Source of the DNA: Actinomycetes bacterium
Lineage (GTDB): Bacteria > Actinomycetota > Actinomycetes > Nanopelagicales > Nanopelagicaceae
Assembly: GCA_014190015.1 (NCBI GenBank)
Contig: BJFT01000004.1
Coordinates: 1 to 64,000 of the forward strand
Direction of reading: 5' to 3'
DNA length: 64,000 nucleotides
Each line of letters starts with the position of its first letter. Within the stretch, counting starts at the first letter, position 1. Shown piece after piece: positions 61,689 to 64,000 of this stretch. Made by a program: the position numbers and the translations under genes. The notes under the pieces were generated by a model. The model saw nothing but the letters and a program-made list of their open reading frames with translations, ran no database searches and was not told where the DNA came from.

Positions 61689-62057
61689 ATGGGCCCAGGC
61701 GGAATTGCAACAATTATTGCCGCGTCATCCCTTCTAGTAATTGCGATAGCAATCAGTTATGCCGTTATACGTGTTGGACGTTTTATTGATGAAGCGAAAG
61801 CTTCTCTCAAAGCTGTCACCGAAGAAACGACTCCTCTTATTGAAGAAGTTCACACCACAGTTACTTTGGTCAATGGCCCACTACAAAGTTTTAATCGCAT
61901 CACTAAAAATGTTGAAGACATTTCCGAGAAAATTACAAGTGCAACAACCGGACTAATCGATAAGAGTGGTCCGGCGTTAAAAGTTGCTGGAGCGCTAGTT
62001 ACAGCAGCGCAAATGGGCAAGAGTCGCACGAAGAAAAAGAAGAAGAAGGCTGAGTGA
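61689..62057 (+). CDS. DUF948 domain-containing membrane protein
   Basis: N-terminal TM and coiled-coil-like segment, located between aspS and alaS. Poly-Lys tail. Confidence 0.85.
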   Translation: MGPGGIATIIAASSLLVIAIAISYAVIRVGRFIDEAKASLKAVTEETTPLIEEVHTTVTLVNGPLQSFNRITKNVEDISEKITSATTGLIDKSGPALKVAGALVTAAQMGKSRTKKKKKKAE

Positions 62058-62066
62058 TCCCCACAA

Positions 62067-64000
62067 GTGGAATCCGCCGAGATCCGTTCGCGCTGGCTGC
62101 GCTTCTTTGAATCTGATAACCGTGAAGGTTTACTGCACACAGTAGTTCCGTCAGCGTCACTGATTGCTGATGACCCCAATTTGTTGCTCGTAAATGCTGG
62201 AATGGTTCCATTTAAACCTTATTTCCTTGGTGAAGTAACGCCACCATTTAAGCGTGCGACTTCGGTACAAAAATGCGTTCGAACATTAGATATTGATGAG
62301 GTTGGAAAAACCACTCGTCACGCTTCTTTTTTTCAGATGTGCGGAAACTTTTCTTTTGGGGATTATTTCAAAGAAGGTGCAATCGCATTGGCATGGGACC
62401 TATTAACTCGCCCCATTGCAGATGGTGGTTATGGTTTTCCGGAATCGAAATTATGGGTAACTGTTTTTCACAGCGATGACGAAGCAGTTCAAATTTGGAA
62501 TAAGAAAATTGGTATTCCATTAGAAAGAATTCAACGACGCGGTATGGAAGATAACTTCTGGTCGATGGGGGTTCCAGGTCCATGCGGACCATGCTCCGAA
62601 ATTTATTTCGACCGTGGGCCTGATTACGGTATCGAAGGCGGACCAATCGCCGATGAGAATCGTTACATGGAAGTTTGGAATTTGGTCTTCATGCAAAATG
62701 AACGTGGCGCTGGTTCCGGAAAAGATGATTTCCCAATTCTTGGAGAGTTGCCAGCGAAGAGCATTGATACTGGGCTTGGTCTAGAAAGAATGGCTGCACT
62801 ATTGCAGGGCGTGGAAAATATCTATGAAATTGATACAACTGCACAAATCCTCAAGCGTGCCTCAGAGTTAACCGGCGTTAAGTATGGCAAGGACGAAAAA
62901 TCAGATATTGCTTTGCGCGTTGTTGCCGATCACGCTCGCACGTCAGCGATGTTAATTGGTGATGGCGTAACGCCAGGCAATGAGGGCCGCGGGTATGTTC
63001 TGCGCCGAATGATGCGTAGAACAATTCGTAATATGCGTTTACTTGGATCTGAAGATTCAATTATGAATGAGTTAACCAAGGCTGCAATCGGTGCGATGTC
63101 CCCTCAGTACCCTGAGCTCAAAATCGAAAGTGACCGTATCTTGGCCGTAACTAAAGCCGAAGAAGATACTTTCTTGCAAACATTAAAGAGCGGTACATCA
63201 ATTTTTGAGGTTGAAAGTGCTGCAATCAAAAAAACAAAGGGAAGCAAGATTTCTGGGGATGCAGCCTTTAAATTGCACGATACATATGGTTTCCCATTTG
63301 ATCTAACTTTAGAAATGGCACGCGAAGAAGGTTTAGAAGTTGATGAAGATGGCTTCCGACGCTTGATGAAAGAGCAACGTGATCGAGCTAAGGCTGATTC
63401 AAAAGCCAAGAAGAGCGGCCATACCGACGTAAGCGTTTATCGATCAATTGCTGATGCGAATGGGCTTACTGCATTCATTGGCTATACGCAGCAAGAGAGT
63501 GAGTCAATTATTAAAGCTCTGGTTAGTGATGGCACATCAGTGCAATCAGCAAAATCAGGCGATGACATTGAAGTGATATTGGACAGAACACCTTTTTATG
63601 CCGAAGGTGGTGGCCAGTTAGCAGATGGCGGTTTGATCACTCTTGCTAATGGTGCGGTTATTGAAATTGATGATGTACAAACACCAGTACCAGGAATCAG
63701 CGTGCACCGCGGACGAGTTCGCAGTGGAAGTATTGAAGTTGGTAGTGCTGTATTGGCGCAGATAAATAATGAACGACGTGAAGCTATTTCGCGCGCCCAC
63801 ACCGCAACGCACATGGTTCACAAAGCTTTTCGCGAAATTCTTGGTGAAACAGCAACACAGGCAGGATCAGAGAATTCACCTGGTCGCTTTAGATTTGATT
63901 TTCCTGCAACAGGGGCTGTGCCAGATTCAGTATTAAACGAAGTTGAATCTCGAGTAAATACTTTGCTGCTAGATAATCTTGAAGTGAGCGCCGAAGTTAT
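62067..64000 (+). CDS. alaS: Alanyl-tRNA synthetase (3' end outside window)
   Basis: GTG start: [55 protein letters not shown]...; [11 protein letters not shown] editing motif near the window end. Not in the ORF track because it is truncated. Confidence 0.97.
   Translation, partial: MESAEIRSRWLRFFESDNREGLLHTVVPSASLIADDPNLLLVNAGMVPFKPYFLGEVTPPFKRATSVQKCVRTLDIDEVGKTTRHASFFQMCGNFSFGDYFKEGAIALAWDLLTRPIADGGYGFPESKLWVTVFHSDDEAVQIWNKKIGIPLERIQRRGMEDNFWSMGVPGPCGPCSEIYFDRGPDYGIEGGPIADENRYMEVWNLVFMQNERGAGSGKDDFPILGELPAKSIDTGLGLERMAALLQGVENIYEIDTTAQILKRASELTGVKYGKDEKSDIALRVVADHARTSAMLIGDGVTPGNEGRGYVLRRMMRRTIRNMRLLGSEDSIMNELTKAAIGAMSPQYPELKIESDRILAVTKAEEDTFLQTLKSGTSIFEVESAAIKKTKGSKISGDAAFKLHDTYGFPFDLTLEMAREEGLEVDEDGFRRLMKEQRDRAKADSKAKKSGHTDVSVYRSIADANGLTAFIGYTQQESESIIKALVSDGTSVQSAKSGDDIEVILDRTPFYAEGGGQLADGGLITLANGAVIEIDDVQTPVPGISVHRGRVRSGSIEVGSAVLAQINNERREAISRAHTATHMVHKAFREILGETATQAGSENSPGRFRFDFPATGAVPDSVLNEVESRVNTLLLDNLEVSAEV

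Noticed and set aside
61850-62179. Minus-strand ORF with a poly-Phe stretch opposite DUF948/alaS
   Set aside because: The poly-Phe is the complement of the DUF948 poly-Lys tail; alaS N-terminus and DUF948 explain the sequence.
1-64000. Search for CRISPR arrays, IS elements, prophage or toxin-antitoxin/defence islands
   Set aside because: No regularly spaced repeats, transposase/integrase motifs, or recognisable defence genes seen; gene order is largely conserved housekeeping.

Overview
This is a compact actinobacterial chromosomal segment with modest GC and about 65 protein-coding genes. Gaps are very short, and many neighbouring genes overlap by 4 bp (ATGA junctions). I see no phage, transposon or CRISPR. 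Gene content and order look like a streamlined freshwater-type actinobacterium; that placement is inference, not a phylogeny.

Main blocks:
- enoyl-CoA hydratase / SDR / NCS1 permease
- nhaA and glnA
- lipB-lipA-plsC-DUF4191
- sucB-lpdA, pepA, gcvT, nadA, erpA
- a TusA / cysteine-desulfurase-like pair
- the cytochrome bcc-aa3 locus (ctaCDF, ctaE, qcrCAB)
- trpD
- three minus-strand tRNAs (Val, Cys, Gly)
- pabB/pabC
- thrS-HIT-pgsA-patA-pimA
- pdxS-pdxT, yebC-ruvCAB-secDF-rel
- MBL hydrolase, hisS, aspS, DUF948 and alaS (cut by the window edge)

Most of the window is housekeeping. The observations that most deserve follow-up are:
1. A cysteine-desulfurase-family protein that keeps the catalytic Cys loop but has lost the PLP lysine, next to tusA.
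2. A 194-aa protein resembling the G domain of the EF-G-like FusA2 family, without P-loop or switch motifs, inserted antisense into the PIM-lipid operon.
3. A strand-polar heptamer GGGGGAG (12 plus-strand, 0 minus-strand by eye).
4. Almost all convergent gene pairs overlap at their stop codons.
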